A DNA stretch of 64,000 nucleotides. Source: Rhizoclosmatium globosum (lineage: Eukaryota; Chytridiomycota; Chytridiomycetes; Chytridiales; Chytriomycetaceae). A program made the translations under genes and the position numbers. Where the stretch lies: positions 62,001-126,000 of the forward strand of contig MCGO01000052.1 in the NCBI GenBank assembly GCA_002104985.1, given 5' to 3'. This document shows positions 1-11,200 of the stretch, in pieces; the first letter of the stretch is position 1, and each line of letters starts with the position of its first letter. Below the pieces are notes generated by a model, which saw only the letters and a program-made list of their open reading frames with translations, ran no database searches and was not told the DNA's origin.

Positions 1-726
1 TGGAGCTTATGCGCAAACGAATTGAACCTCGCTGATGAATGGACCACATCCTCCACACCCTTGCTCGACTCTCTCGTGTCCTCGAACGTGAAAGTTGTGG
101 TTTACAATGGAGACCGCGACAGTCTTGCAAATTATATCGGGACGGAACGGATTCTTGCAAATGTTTCTTGGGCGGGTGCATATGGCTTCCAGAATGGATC
201 AATGGATTGGAGAGTGAAGTCTGCTGTCGGTGGTAAAATCTGGAGTGAGCGTGGTTGACGTATATTCGAGTTGCCGATGCGGGGCATCAGGTTCCGTCGG
301 ATAAACCGGAGGCGGCGGTTGGGATTCTCGAGAACTGTTTTCGGTGGGAGACGATTGAATGGTCAAGGAACTACGACTGTTCCGATGCAGAGAATTCTTC
401 TAGTTCTTTGGCTGCTACTATTTTGTCAGGAACATCCAGTTTACTTGTGACGAGAACTGTGTCAGTTATTCCCAGCGTTTATGGTGCTGATGTTCCCCAA
501 GACCATCACAAATAGCTTGGGAGCTGTGACTGTTGTTTCTGATTATCTTGGAGTTTTTCCTGCAGCGATCGTTCCCACTGGAGCACCTGCACTGGTTACA
601 CCGCAGTTGTATTCCTTGGCCTCATCTATCATTCCGCTTTTTTGTTTGCATTCTCGCATTATTTCTTTTCTGATTTGTTTCATTATCATGAGCGTTAAAA
701 ATATAGAATGCATTTTGTTTCTATAA
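1..726 (+). CDS. Serine carboxypeptidase (peptidase S10), C-terminal part
   Basis: Only the last part of the gene is in the window. Residues read in frame from base 22 give the S10 motif region YNGDRDSLANYIGTERIL, equivalent to the 'Y.GD.D...N' segment that carries the catalytic Asp in carboxypeptidase Y-type enzymes. The reading then breaks near base 254, where one T seems to be missing, and resumes as TYIRVADAGHQVPSDKPEAA. That contains the catalytic His of the family (GH.VP..KP). A Ser/Thr-rich tail follows, possibly with another break near base 495, and a hydrophobic end that could be a GPI signal. The product is probably a secreted or vacuolar exopeptidase. The family call is firm. The exact 3' end is not. 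Confidence 0.8.
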
Positions 727-870
727 TGAAATCTCTTGAGTTTTGGTATGTTAATTGGAGCAAACAGAATAAATTCACATCATCGATCGTTGCACCACAA
801 TAGCATTACAGATAGACATTCATTTTCTATATAGAATCCACTTTTCATATTCCCCAGCATGATAATGACA

Positions 871-2836
871 TCAAATTAAAAACGACACTGCCATATTACC
901 CACAACAATTAATCCAGTGACGACAAATACAACCCAATTCGCACCGCCGGCTTCCCATATCACACCACCCAAAGTCGGCCCAATCGTTCGCACAATCGAT
1001 GCCAAACATCCTCCCAACCCATGTATCAGCCCATACTGCGTCTCAGGCACAGAATCCGTTATCAACATGACGACAGAAAGATACGTGAGCCCATCCCCCG
1101 TTCCCATGAAACACATCAACAAAACAAGTCCATACACAGGAACCTCATATCCACCATCATGAATCTTGTTCCCAAGGCTCGAAAACGATCGCACCACAAG
1201 ACTTTGTAATTCAGACGTATCCCGACTCGCCACAGCTTCCCCAGCAGATTTCCCCAGCTCCACAAGACTCGCCTGATATTTCGTCCATCCAATCCAAACC
1301 TAAACGGCACAAAAAAAATAGCAGGAAGCATGAGCGCAACGCCAAGCCGATACGTCCATTTCGTGCCAAACACGGAATTTGTTTTGTAGTAAAACCCTTT
1401 CACGAGAATCTTCATGAATGCATAGACAAACATGGAGTTGAATGCGACTCTTTGGCTTAAATTGTATCCGCCTTTTGCGACGGGTGCGGCGGCGATGAGG
1501 GATAAGGCTGTCAAGAAAATAGCGTTTGAGAGGCAGAAGAGGGTATACAGTGAGAGAGGGACGATTGTTCGGCGAGTAAGGATGTTTAAGTACGGTCGAA
1601 TGTGTTTTGAGAAAAAGTCTTGGTTTGGGTCCATGTCTTCCTCGTCTTCGGGCTCAGAGTCTTCAGGGCTCGCAACTGTTTCAAGTGCCAGTCGCTCTTT
1701 CGTGCAGCCAAAGCAGATTCCATGGTTTCCAATTGTATTGAGTCAGTGATATCTAATTCGACACCAGATATTCGTCGTCGTGTTGCGCCAGAATCAAGGC
1801 TTTTTCTCGGGACGGCAGATAATGCTGGTGCGTATGATTCTTCACTGGAGTCAAACATGATTTGATTGTATCCTTTTGTCGATACGGCCATTTCCACAAC
1901 TTCGCCCTTTTGCCCGGGTTTGGGGGCCTGGAGACTTCGAAGACAATGATTCCACTGACAAGAGCTGTTGATACACCAATACTACAGGCCAGCAAATACG
2001 GCCGTTGCTCCAGCACAGGGACACCTGAATTATCAGGAGTCAGTGCGTTCAAAAGATCGAAATCGAAGGAACGAACCAACAAAGATGTCAGGATCTGCCA
2101 AGTATCCTCCCATAACTGCTCCCACGACACCACAAATCCCATACACGATTCCGTACCACGAATAACCCAATGCTCTCGATCGATCATCCTTTGTCAGCTC
2201 CCCAATCATGCCTTTCGCCACAATAGTGTTTCCCGCAAAACACCCTGTCAGGAACAGGGCAAACAACGAAAAGTTGAATGACGTTGAAAGCCCAAGGAGC
2301 ATCGTTCCCACGCCATATCCAAGCAAACCAATCAGGAGAACAGGCTGGAAACCAAAGAAAGGTAAGATAAAGTGACTCTCCCCCTTCACCGACTTCACCT
2401 TCCGCCCGTACTTGTCACTCAGAAAACCCATCACAGGCGCACACACAATTGTCGGCAGAAAGTACGCACTCTGAAACAGGCTCCTTTTTAACTCCGAAAT
2501 CATCACTAATTAGTTCGAACCTGGAGCAGTCCCGCAAAGTACCCAATTCGCTCTTCGCCCGGAAGCAAATGCTTGACCATGTACGGATAAGTTGGACCAA
2601 GCATCGAATGGATCAGAACCTGGGCCAATTAGGTCAACGACAACTACTATAACTAGTAGTACTAGTAGTACTTGGCACAACGAACCTCAGGCATCACAGT
2701 CTGTTCATACAACCGATCATTAGCATGACTATTAAAGCTACTAAAAAGCTTACCAGAAGCAGAAGCATCACTGACTTCCACGGAAAGTCGTCAGGTATGT
2801 CCCTCCAAAAATAGAATAATAGAACTCCAAATTCAT
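871..2836 (-). CDS. Major facilitator superfamily transporter
   Basis: A multi-exon minus-strand gene. The order of segments is a first membrane helix (complement of about 2770-2730), a short exon, the segment VLIHSMLGPTYPYMVKHLLP, then the MFS signature GFLSDKYGRK joined by a roughly 55-nt intron to PVLLIGLLGYGVGTMLLG, and later helices ending at 871. This GFLSDxxGR(K)P motif is the loop 2-3 signature of MFS drug:H+ antiporter type carriers and ZIFL-like proteins. A central hydrophilic loop is acidic (about 1620-1880). Three single-base losses (near 1287, 1702 and 1901) break the frame; restoring one base at each gives a continuous product. The substrate cannot be told. The start codon is uncertain because the first exon is not resolved; an ATG lies at 2836. 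Confidence 0.75.
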
Positions 2837-3041
2837 TTTATACCCTCAGAAAAGTTCGCTGCTTTTGCTGGGCCAATACTTCTCAGCTGTGAGCTATGAA
2901 GAGTTAATAAACCTTCAGTTACAACTGAGTCCATATCAATCACTTGAAAACTATTTTATACTGAATACTAAATGAATGAATCTTATGAATTACAAAAGCC
3001 AAAATGAATGAATGAACTGAAACCCGTCACCAACAACAACA

Positions 3042-5763
3042 TCACACCCCAAACAAATCACAAAACTCCTTCATCCCTCTAACAACAGCATACGCCGCCG
3101 TTCCCACATTCCTTTTAACAACCCTAACCTCCGCCTCCCCACCCCCTGAAACCCAACCCGCAGCAAGCTCCCCACCCACATCCTCCAACCCAGCCTTCGC
3201 TCTATCCAACTCCTCCAAACACCTCTCCAAAACCCCTCTCTCAACCCCAAACACCTCCGCCCTCGACACAACCCCAAAAACCCCTCCCAAAAGCTCATCC
3301 ACCCCTTCACTAATCGCAAGCAACCGCGGCACAACACCCGCACTCAACACCCCGCCCGCGTTCCCCGGCGTAACCGTCCGCAGCACCGCAAGCAACCCCT
3401 GCACAGCCTCAATACTCGCGTCCGTTTTCACGTGAATAAAGTCTTTGATGTTTTCGACAAACAGCGGGTCGGCGAGTGCTGGCGGCGTGGTGACGACGAG
3501 GTGGAGGCTCTCGACACATGCGGCGACGCTTTGGAGGTGTCTGTCGACGTCGAGGGGTGTGACGCCTTGTTCTTTGAGGGAGAAGGATTTGGTTGTGGAC
3601 ATGAGGGCGACGAGGGAGTCGCTTAGGCGGTGTTTTGCGTCTTCGGTTAGGGTGAGGAGGGTGGAGTCGATGGGGGTTGCGGTTTCGCTGACGGTGCGGC
3701 AGGTGAGGAGGAGGGTTTTGAGGGGGGAGAGGAGGAGTGGGGGGTCGATTTCGGCGCTGGATTTGGCGGCGCGGAGGGCTTTGTGGAGGGATTGGAGGTT
3801 GGTTTGGATTTGAGCGAAAAGAGGTTCGGTGTCGACTGTGGAGTTGGAGGGGTTGCTGATGGAGGTGTAAGTTGGGAGGATGCTTGACTGATTCGGTTTG
3901 GATGCATTTGAGATCGGTCAACGGATCGTACTGATACTGTTGTACTGTCGCTTAATCGATTTGCTTGCATTTGATTGCTTCCAAGACTTGAATACCGCTC
4001 TTTTCTTTGTTGTACAGAAGCGGCAGGTTCTTCGCCTGGGAAGGGTGTGCTAGATGGAGTTGTACCCGTCGATAGTGGAGGTGGGTTCTTGAAAATGTCC
4101 CGTTGTTGCTTCAAAATCTCGTTTTCCTTCGCAAGTACGTCATGCTTCCCTTGCCATGCCTTCAATTCCTTGAATAATTTTGAATTCTCCACCGTTTTCT
4201 GCTGCAGCAAAACCGTATTTTGTTGTGCCATAGCCTCCAAAGACTTTTGCTGTTCTTGAAGCGCAAGGTAAGACGCGTTACTAGCTGCCAACTTGGATTC
4301 CAGCTCTTTGTTAGCCTATACAAAAAAGAATGAGTCGGGATGGAATTAAAAGAATCGAAGTAAGTTACTCACAGCTTCTAATCGTGCAATTTCAGGCCTG
4401 AGGGCCTCAGAACTCCACATTTTCGACATGTCATTGATGGTTTGCAGGTGTCGTGAGTTTTCGATTTGCAAAGCAAAAGCTGTTGATTCCAGTTCTTGGT
4501 TTTTCTGAAAAAGAAGCACATTAACACCTATCCCTCAGTAGAATCCAAGATTGACTCTCGCTCTCCTTCGTACTCCAAGAGGGATCAGACTCACCTGCTC
4601 TAATTCTCGAACCATTTCCCAGACTTCGTCCATCATTTGATTTTGATTCTCTTGTTGTTGTTGCTGTGCTTGAGCCTCTTGTTCTTGCGTCTTTGAATCA
4701 CCAGTCACTTCTTGGACAGTCTCTAATACAGCCTCCTCCGTCGGACCTCCGTCGACACCTCTGTCAGAGACTCCTTCTTTTCTTCATTCGCAAACTCATC
4801 CGAAAGATCCTTTGTTGCTTCAATGTCCCTCGTTTCTTCACTTTCCAATACATTCTCCAATATACTCCCTCCGACTTTGCAGTCTCATCTACAACGACTT
4901 CTTCCTTCACTGCAGCAATCACATTCTCTTCGCCGTGTGCAACTTCAACCGACTCAAGAACAGTGACAGTACCAGATGAAGATGGAAGAACTGTGTCTGA
5001 AGAAGAAGAAAGTGTGTCTTTTGGAATAGCGGAGGAAGAAGAAGGCGGGGAGGAGAAGGTGATGGAGATGGAGATGCAGGGTGATGAATGGCAGCAGTTG
5101 GAAGGAGGAGAAACTAGAATCTGTAGCTGTAGGGACAAGAGAAGTAGAATTGTTCTTTGTGGCTGTTGGTTCTTGAGGAAGTGGAGATGAAGGCGGAGGT
5201 GGAGCCCCAACAAGAAGAGGAGACGACGAAGGCTGATATCGAATATAGATCAATAAATGCAGGATAGTAGAGACAAGTGGTGTTAAGGGAGATTACCGCA
5301 ATTAGGCCATGTTTCAGGTTGTACCGATCAATATCATCGTCTGTCAGCCTTGCCTCCACCTCATCCAGCGTATCGAAGCACAGCAGGGCAAAGTCCATGT
5401 CAGAGAGAGCAGCCAGTTTAGCTCTCTGATCGTTCCTACCCTCTAGTTAGTTACTAGGTTACAACTACAACTAGTAACACACACCGCTTGAACGAGTACT
5501 CCTTCACCACTTCCAACTTCGCCGGAACCAACTTCGCCGCAAACTTTGAATGTTTTAATTTGCGCCACTTTTCTCTGCGACTGAACTCGTCCGCGGCATC
5601 GATCGCCGCACTTGAAACCAAAGTGTCGTCGAGCGAATTCAGCGCCGCCCGTCGCTGAAGCCGCTTTGAATCCGTCGATTCGGACTCGGGTTCAACTGCC
5701 GCCCGCCATCGACTCCGACGACACGGCCAAGCGCAGCGATTCGTAAGCTGCGAACAGGGCCAT
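3042..5763 (-). CDS. GIT/Spa2-like scaffold protein with SHD repeat and coiled coil
   Basis: The start is the ATG at 5763. After an N-terminal disordered stretch, an exon junction at about 5420-5482 restores KRNDQRAKLAALSDMDFALL, followed by FDTLDEVEARL. It fits the Spa2 homology domain consensus (aR.KLa.Ls...F..L..Dv.dE..rR) found in GIT1 and the yeast polarisome protein Spa2. Then come a long Ser/Pro-rich region, a Gln-rich coiled coil (complement of 4130-4660) and a final helical domain (complement of 3042-3602) that resembles a GIT-type C-terminal bundle. Introns lie at about 5420-5482, 5240-5297, 4510-4595 and 4320-4373. A frame break sits near 5696 and others in the low-complexity part. 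It is likely a polarity or membrane-traffic scaffold. Family assignment rests on one short motif plus architecture. Confidence 0.5.
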
Positions 5764-5812
5764 TTGTTTGAATTCTTTATTATATAAAAAAACTATAAAA
5801 CAAAACTATCAA
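5764..5812. promoter_or_regulatory. Shared 49-bp bidirectional promoter gap with TATA-like element
   Basis: Only 49 bases separate the start codon of the GIT-like gene (minus) from that of the BAR-SH3 gene (plus). The gap is AT-rich and contains TATATAAAA at 5781-5789, placed about 25 bases before the plus-strand ATG, so the 5' leaders must be very short or overlap. Confidence 0.5.
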
Positions 5813-7540
5813 ATGTCCCTCAAAGGCTTCACAAAGGCCGTCGCTAGACTGCCCCAGCTCGTAATGAGCAAGTCGGGATACTCGCAGGAAACAGTGGATC
5901 CGGAATACCAGGACCTCGAAGAACGATTCAAACTGCTCGACACTTCGGCTAGAAAACTATCTGAAGACGCGAAAAAGTTTAAAGATGCTCTCTCTAGTAT
6001 GCTCAGTCATCAGGAATCATTTGCTTCTACCCTGCTTGAAGTATAGTCCTTTTCTCTTCCATCACACCTATGACCTGTCAACTGACAAATTTACGTTTAT
6101 ACCTAGGTCTATTCTCCCATCTCTGCTTACTCTCCGTCTACTAATGCTGATGGTCAAGTTATTAGTCCTCGTCGCTCGTCAACCAAACAGGTACTCAGAG
6201 TGTGACTATGGGCGAAGATGTGCGCAATACGCGTGCGAAGCGAACGTAAAGCAAAGCCGGTTGGATTCAAGTGAAGAAACTGCTTGCTCAGAGAAGGAGC
6301 GAACACAGAGAATGATTCAATGAAAGCATATGCAAACGCATGAGCGCAGCACGGAAAAGAGAGTCAGAGAAGAAATGTCGAACGATTACATTAATATCGC
6401 TAAGCGAAGATCTTTCAAAATGGATATCTATTAGACAACTGCATGACACGCAATTAAATCACGCGTGCTTCAAGATCTGAAGAATCTAATATTTCACTCC
6501 ACATAACAGCACGCCGAAACTCCTCAAATGTCTTTCAAAGCAGCTCAGGATTTTCAATCTTATGCTCAATCAGCGCGTCAAGCTCTTCTCCCAGACCTGG
6601 AAACTATTGAACGTAGGCTTGTTGCTCCCACTCAAGATCTTGTCGGCATGTTGGACAGTGTGAAGGTTTGTTTGTTATTTTCTTGTCAAAGTTGGATATC
6701 CACTATCCCATCTCGCCTCTCTAAACTAACCATCTAAAAAATTAATAGAGAGTCATGGTCAAACGCTCCCACAAACTGCTCGACTACGACCGCCACCGCG
6801 AAGCCGTCAAAAAACTCAAAGAAAAAGAACGCACAGTCAGCGACGAAAAAGCCCTCGGAAAAGCTGAACAATCCTTTGACCAAGCTACCCGCGAATACAC
6901 CCACATCAACAACCTCCTCAAACAACAGCTCCCCCTCCTCCTCCGCCTCAAAGCCCCCTTCATCGATCCATGCTTCCAAACATTATACTGGTACCAACTA
7001 AAAGTCCACCAAATCCTCTACCAATCCTTCTCCCAACTCCTCCGCCAACCCGCTTTCGACACCACAGTCTCCGCTGCAGTCGGCTTCGAATCAAAAGTCG
7101 ATGCCCAATCAGCCCTCCTCACAGACCTAACCCTCCTCGCCAAGAACCGAAAACCAATCATCTCCAACAACCCCCTCTCCCCAGACTACGTACCCCCAAC
7201 CTCAACCAGCGACCCAACTTCCTCCTCCTCCCCAACCCACCAACCACCACCATCATACACCCAACCAACATCCTTCCAAACCCTCCACACATCCCAATCC
7301 CCATACCCAACCAACACCACCACCACAACCGACTACCCGCTCCCCCGCAGCCTCCCCACACAACCAGCCGCAAACTGCGTCACTGCATTGTACGACTACG
7401 AAGCACAAGCAGAAGGAGACCTCTCGTTTCACCGTGACGACGTGATTGAAGTGATTGAACGGACGGCGGATCCAAATGATTGGTGGACGGGCAGGTTGAA
7501 TGGGAAGCAAGGTATATTCCCTGGGAATTATGTAGCTTAG
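5813..7540 (+). CDS. hob1: Amphiphysin/Rvs167-type BAR-SH3 protein
   Basis: Four exons (5813-6040, 6107-6191, 6510-6665, 6749-7540) join to an uninterrupted frame of 419 residues. All junctions are GT-AG. The N-terminal ~240 residues form the BAR domain, beginning MSLKGFTKAVARLPQLVMSK and including KRSHKLLDYDRHREAVKKL and the downstream FIDPCFQTLYWYQLKVHQIL, typical of fungal Rvs167/Hob1. A Pro/Thr/Ser-rich linker (about 290-355) precedes a C-terminal SH3 domain with ALYDYEAQ, the DDVIEV loop, the Trp pair WWTG and the closing GIFPGNYV. Such proteins bind curved membrane and actin regulators in endocytosis. The second intron is 318 nt, far longer than its neighbours. Promoter is shared with the gene on its left. 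A fungal name (hob1/RVS167) is used by homology. Confidence 0.92.
6192..6509 (+). other. Unusually long intron (318 nt) of the BAR-SH3 gene
   Basis: The intron runs from GTACTC to CATAACAG. It has stops in all plus frames, so it is not missed coding sequence. Its 5' half contains a GCGAAG/GCGAAGCGAACG stretch, similar in composition to a segment in the carboxylase intron at 36220-36371. No snoRNA boxes could be placed with confidence. Confidence 0.5.
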
Positions 7541-7785
7541 AAAAATGGAAGCGCGTTTGAAGAGGGGGAAAGCGGGGTAGGAAATAGGTTGGGTAAGGAA
7601 TGCGTTGGTCGAAGGCAGTATTTTTGGTGTTTTTGTTGTTTTCCGTTTAATTAAGTTTTTTGGTTGCGGCGGCGTATTTTAATAGCGAAAGGAAATGTTA
7701 GAATTCGAATTATAGTTGGATGGGTTTTTGAATATGAGTCTTGGTTTATTCTGGTTTTTGCTTCACTTTGTTGATGTTTGGATGC

Positions 7786-8059
7786 TCAGCCTTGAGTAAA
7801 CTTTTGGATGACGGCTGTGATGTATTGAATAGGCGATTTAGATTCAAACGATGAAGAGAGAGAGAGACGGGGTGAATGCAGTACCGTCTTTGCCATCGGA
7901 TGAGAGATGGATATTGACTCTCTCTGGGTTGAAATCCATTGTCATCATTGAGTTTGGGCCAAGGACGCGGTGGATTTGAGGAAGTTGATTGGCTGGAATC
8001 GCCGAAACGGGTTTGCCGATGAAGGGGAGGAGGGATTGGAGGGCTGGTTGTTGGTTCAT
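7786..8059 (-). CDS. Peptidase inhibitor I78-like small protein
   Basis: Two exons (8059-7885 and 7814-7786, 70-nt GT-AG intron) give a 67-residue protein starting MNQQPALQSLLPFIGKPVSA and ending AVIQKFTQG. The pattern L.GK.......P...RVLGPNS..TMDF.PERVNI....DG...... is that of the potato-inhibitor-I fold family I78, small cytosolic or secreted inhibitors of subtilisin-like proteases. Total length matches the family. The ATG at 8059 was chosen because it gives the typical size; an upstream ATG at 8114 is out of frame by one base. No signal peptide is seen. The target protease is unknown. Confidence 0.72.
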
Positions 8060-8251
8060 TTGTAGAGAGTTTCGAAGACACTCTTTGATCACACAGAAGT
8101 GCTTTGATTGCCATTGCTGTCCTATTTAGCGTATACTTCTCATTTGATAGACTCTAGGTACAAAGATCGGTCGATTCCGCTCATTAAAGAATCATATTAA
8201 AACACCCGAGAATTGTCACTTGGAAAAAACACACTACAGTTACGCCACATC

Positions 8252-11200
8252 ATGAGACCCGCGCGAAGTCCATTTGAATATGGCCGAGGCTTCGTAAACG
8301 ATACACTCTTGTCACACACCAATAGTCTATGGAATATAACCACGTCGCAGCCGCAGGATCTGCATCGACGAGCAAACTTGCTCTTGGTAAATGGAGGCGG
8401 ACCCATGATCTCGAACATTGAGATGTAAGTTCTTTTATTCACTCGCGAAATGATGAGTAATCTTCTTCACAAGAACTCTGATTTGGTACGATGGGAGCGT
8501 CCCATACCAATCTGATTTGACTGCAATGAACACATTCCTCGTTCAAAGCGATTTCATGAATAACTGTGAGGCCCCTTTTTGAGCATTAAAAAATTCTTTT
8601 CTTTCCTGAGCAGTTTCTTTCAGTCATTGAATACGCAACACCAACACAAATTATTGGGAAAGGAACAGTCGTTGGGTCATACACTGAAACAAACATCAGG
8701 ACTTCTTTAACGGACAATGATGTGAAAACATACATTCGGTCTCTGGTTCAAACAGGGAAAATTACTCCAAACCAAAACTCTTACTATTCAATTTATATGA
8801 AAGATGGGGTTACTGTCACTGATAATACTGGTGCTGTCTCGTGTCAAGGATTTGGGGCTTATCACAGTAGGATACTCTTTTGTCCACAAGTTTATTGAAA
8901 CAGGCTTAATGATTTGTGATCAGACGCCGTCTACATTGGAGACATTTACAACATTGAATTGACATATTTTGCTGTACTTCCAATGTGTGGAGGCACACCC
9001 TCTTGGCTTGGTGTGGCAACTTCGCATGAACTTGCAGAAGCTGTAACAGACTCTTGGAATGGTTGGCGAGTTGCAGACGTGCAAGGAATGGCTCACAGTG
9101 GTGATGAAATAGCTGATATTTGTAATTGAAAATTTGATTATTTTTGATGAGTTCTGCTTTTAACGTTTTTGGATAGGTGAGCCCCAATCAGGGTCTGTTG
9201 TGGATCCTAATGGGAGAAGTTGGTCATTTTCAAAAATTTGGAGTAATGCAAAGCAACAGGTACATTTATTTTATCTGGGTTACAATTTCATTTATGTTGT
9301 TATCAGTGCGTTTTGACCACTGCGTATCAAGCTCAAACACAACCAACTGTCCCAACACCTGCAACCATAATTTTGGTCAACTCAGTCACAACTGTTCCAA
9401 AGACAATTGAAATGTTTGGAATCCTTATTTATAGAGCCAATGATAATGTTTCAACTCAGAACTCCAATCTTTCTTGGTGCAAGTGCAAGCTTCCAAACAG
9501 AGCTTGCAGCGTTTTATAATGTCTTAGTAACTTCAAGCATATTTGATGTACTCTCTGAATACGGAGTAGGCCAAGGAACAACAAAAACTTCATATGTCGA
9601 AGCCAACACTCCAAGTTCTCTTGATATTGAATCAACATTAAAAACCTATCTAAGGTTTGATTTGTAGAAAATAATAACCAAGTATTAATGAGATTTTCAT
9701 TCAGAAACCTTGTTAATTCAGGAACTCTGCAACCAAATATAAACTCTTTCTATCCAATTCACTTGCCTCCTAATTCAGGTGTCACAGCACAAGGACAAGC
9801 TATGGATGGCTGCAATTATTATTGCAACTACAGGTCATCAGTATATGTTGCTGATATCTCACAAGCACAATACATCTATTTTGAGGTATTTCCAGATTAC
9901 ACAAGTGGAAACTGTGTCAGTTATTGGTAACAAATTTTTGGTTGTGTTAATTGTTCAACTAATGGGTGATAGTGGATACTCTGTGGAACCTTTGAGAAAT
10001 ATTGAAGCCTCTGCAAGTGGAGCAGTTGTTTCCCAATTAACAACTACATGGACAACAAGTAATGGGATGGCAGCAGACACATTGTGCAGTTGGAAAATGG
10101 CACCGTTAAATGGAGCAACATATTCTGTTCAAAAGTTATGGAGTAACAAATATCAAACGGTAATGAGACACTGTCTCTGTTTTTGCTAAAACAATTTAGT
10201 GCCTTTCTGCATTGCCATCAGGGCAATCTCCAACTCCATTACCTTCAAATCCAACACAAACGCCATATACATTGGTTAAGAATGGAAATGGTGCAGGTTA
10301 TACAAGTATTGAAGTGTAAATTAGTAATTTATAGTATGCCCTTGCTTACTCATTCCAAATAGAACACCAATATTTCTGGGATCCAATGCAAACTTTCAAT
10401 CAGATCTAGCAAGTTTTTACAGTGCTATTGTATCCTCAGGCTATTTTGATCTCTTGTCTCAGTACGGGATTGCCAGAGGGACAGTCAAACCCTCTTATAT
10501 TGAACCAACAGCTCCATCATTAGACCAAAGCAGCAGCTTTCCAACATACATAAAGTAAGATATCATATCTGCTTCTACTGATCTTAATTATGTTTTCTAT
10601 ACAGAAATCTTGTCAGGAATGGAGCTATAACCCCAAATTCAAATTCATTCTACGCTGTCCACCTGCCTCCCAATACTGATTTCAAAGTTCAAGGCCAATC
10701 AATATGTCAATCTTCTTGTTCTCTTAGTGGAAGTGTCTATATTGGTGATGTTTCCAGTACAACATATTTGTATTATGGTATCTTCCCTGATTATAGCAGC
10801 ACATCTGGGTCATGCAGTACAGGCTGGTGAGAACATAAATATCAACTAAGAATTAATTGCTAATTATGACTCAGTGGATCCTCACCTGAACCACTTCGCA
10901 ACATAGAGGCATATTCCAGTAATACAATTTTGGCCACGATAATTGGCAATTGGAAAACAAGTAACGGTATTACATCAAATACTATCTGTTCAGGGCAAGT
11001 TGGACCCTTAAAAATTGGATCCAACATTTGGACAGTCCGAAAAGTTTGGAGCAATCAAAATCAAGCTGTGAGTAATTAAATCATTTCATACTTTTGATTC
11101 TAATTTGATGCAGTGCCTTGTGGTCCCTCCCGTCCCTCTCATAAACAATTGGCAGGCTTGCCAAATTACTGATGTATGTGCAAGTAGTGGATGGGTTTGC

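Noticed and set aside
3409..3921. Arg/Pro/His-rich frame opposite or beside the GIT-like gene
   Set aside because: It is a frame shadow of the low-complexity exon; its composition is produced by the C-rich strand.
7158..7510. Gly/Trp/Val-rich minus frames
   Set aside because: Antisense to the proline-rich linker and SH3 domain of the BAR-SH3 gene.
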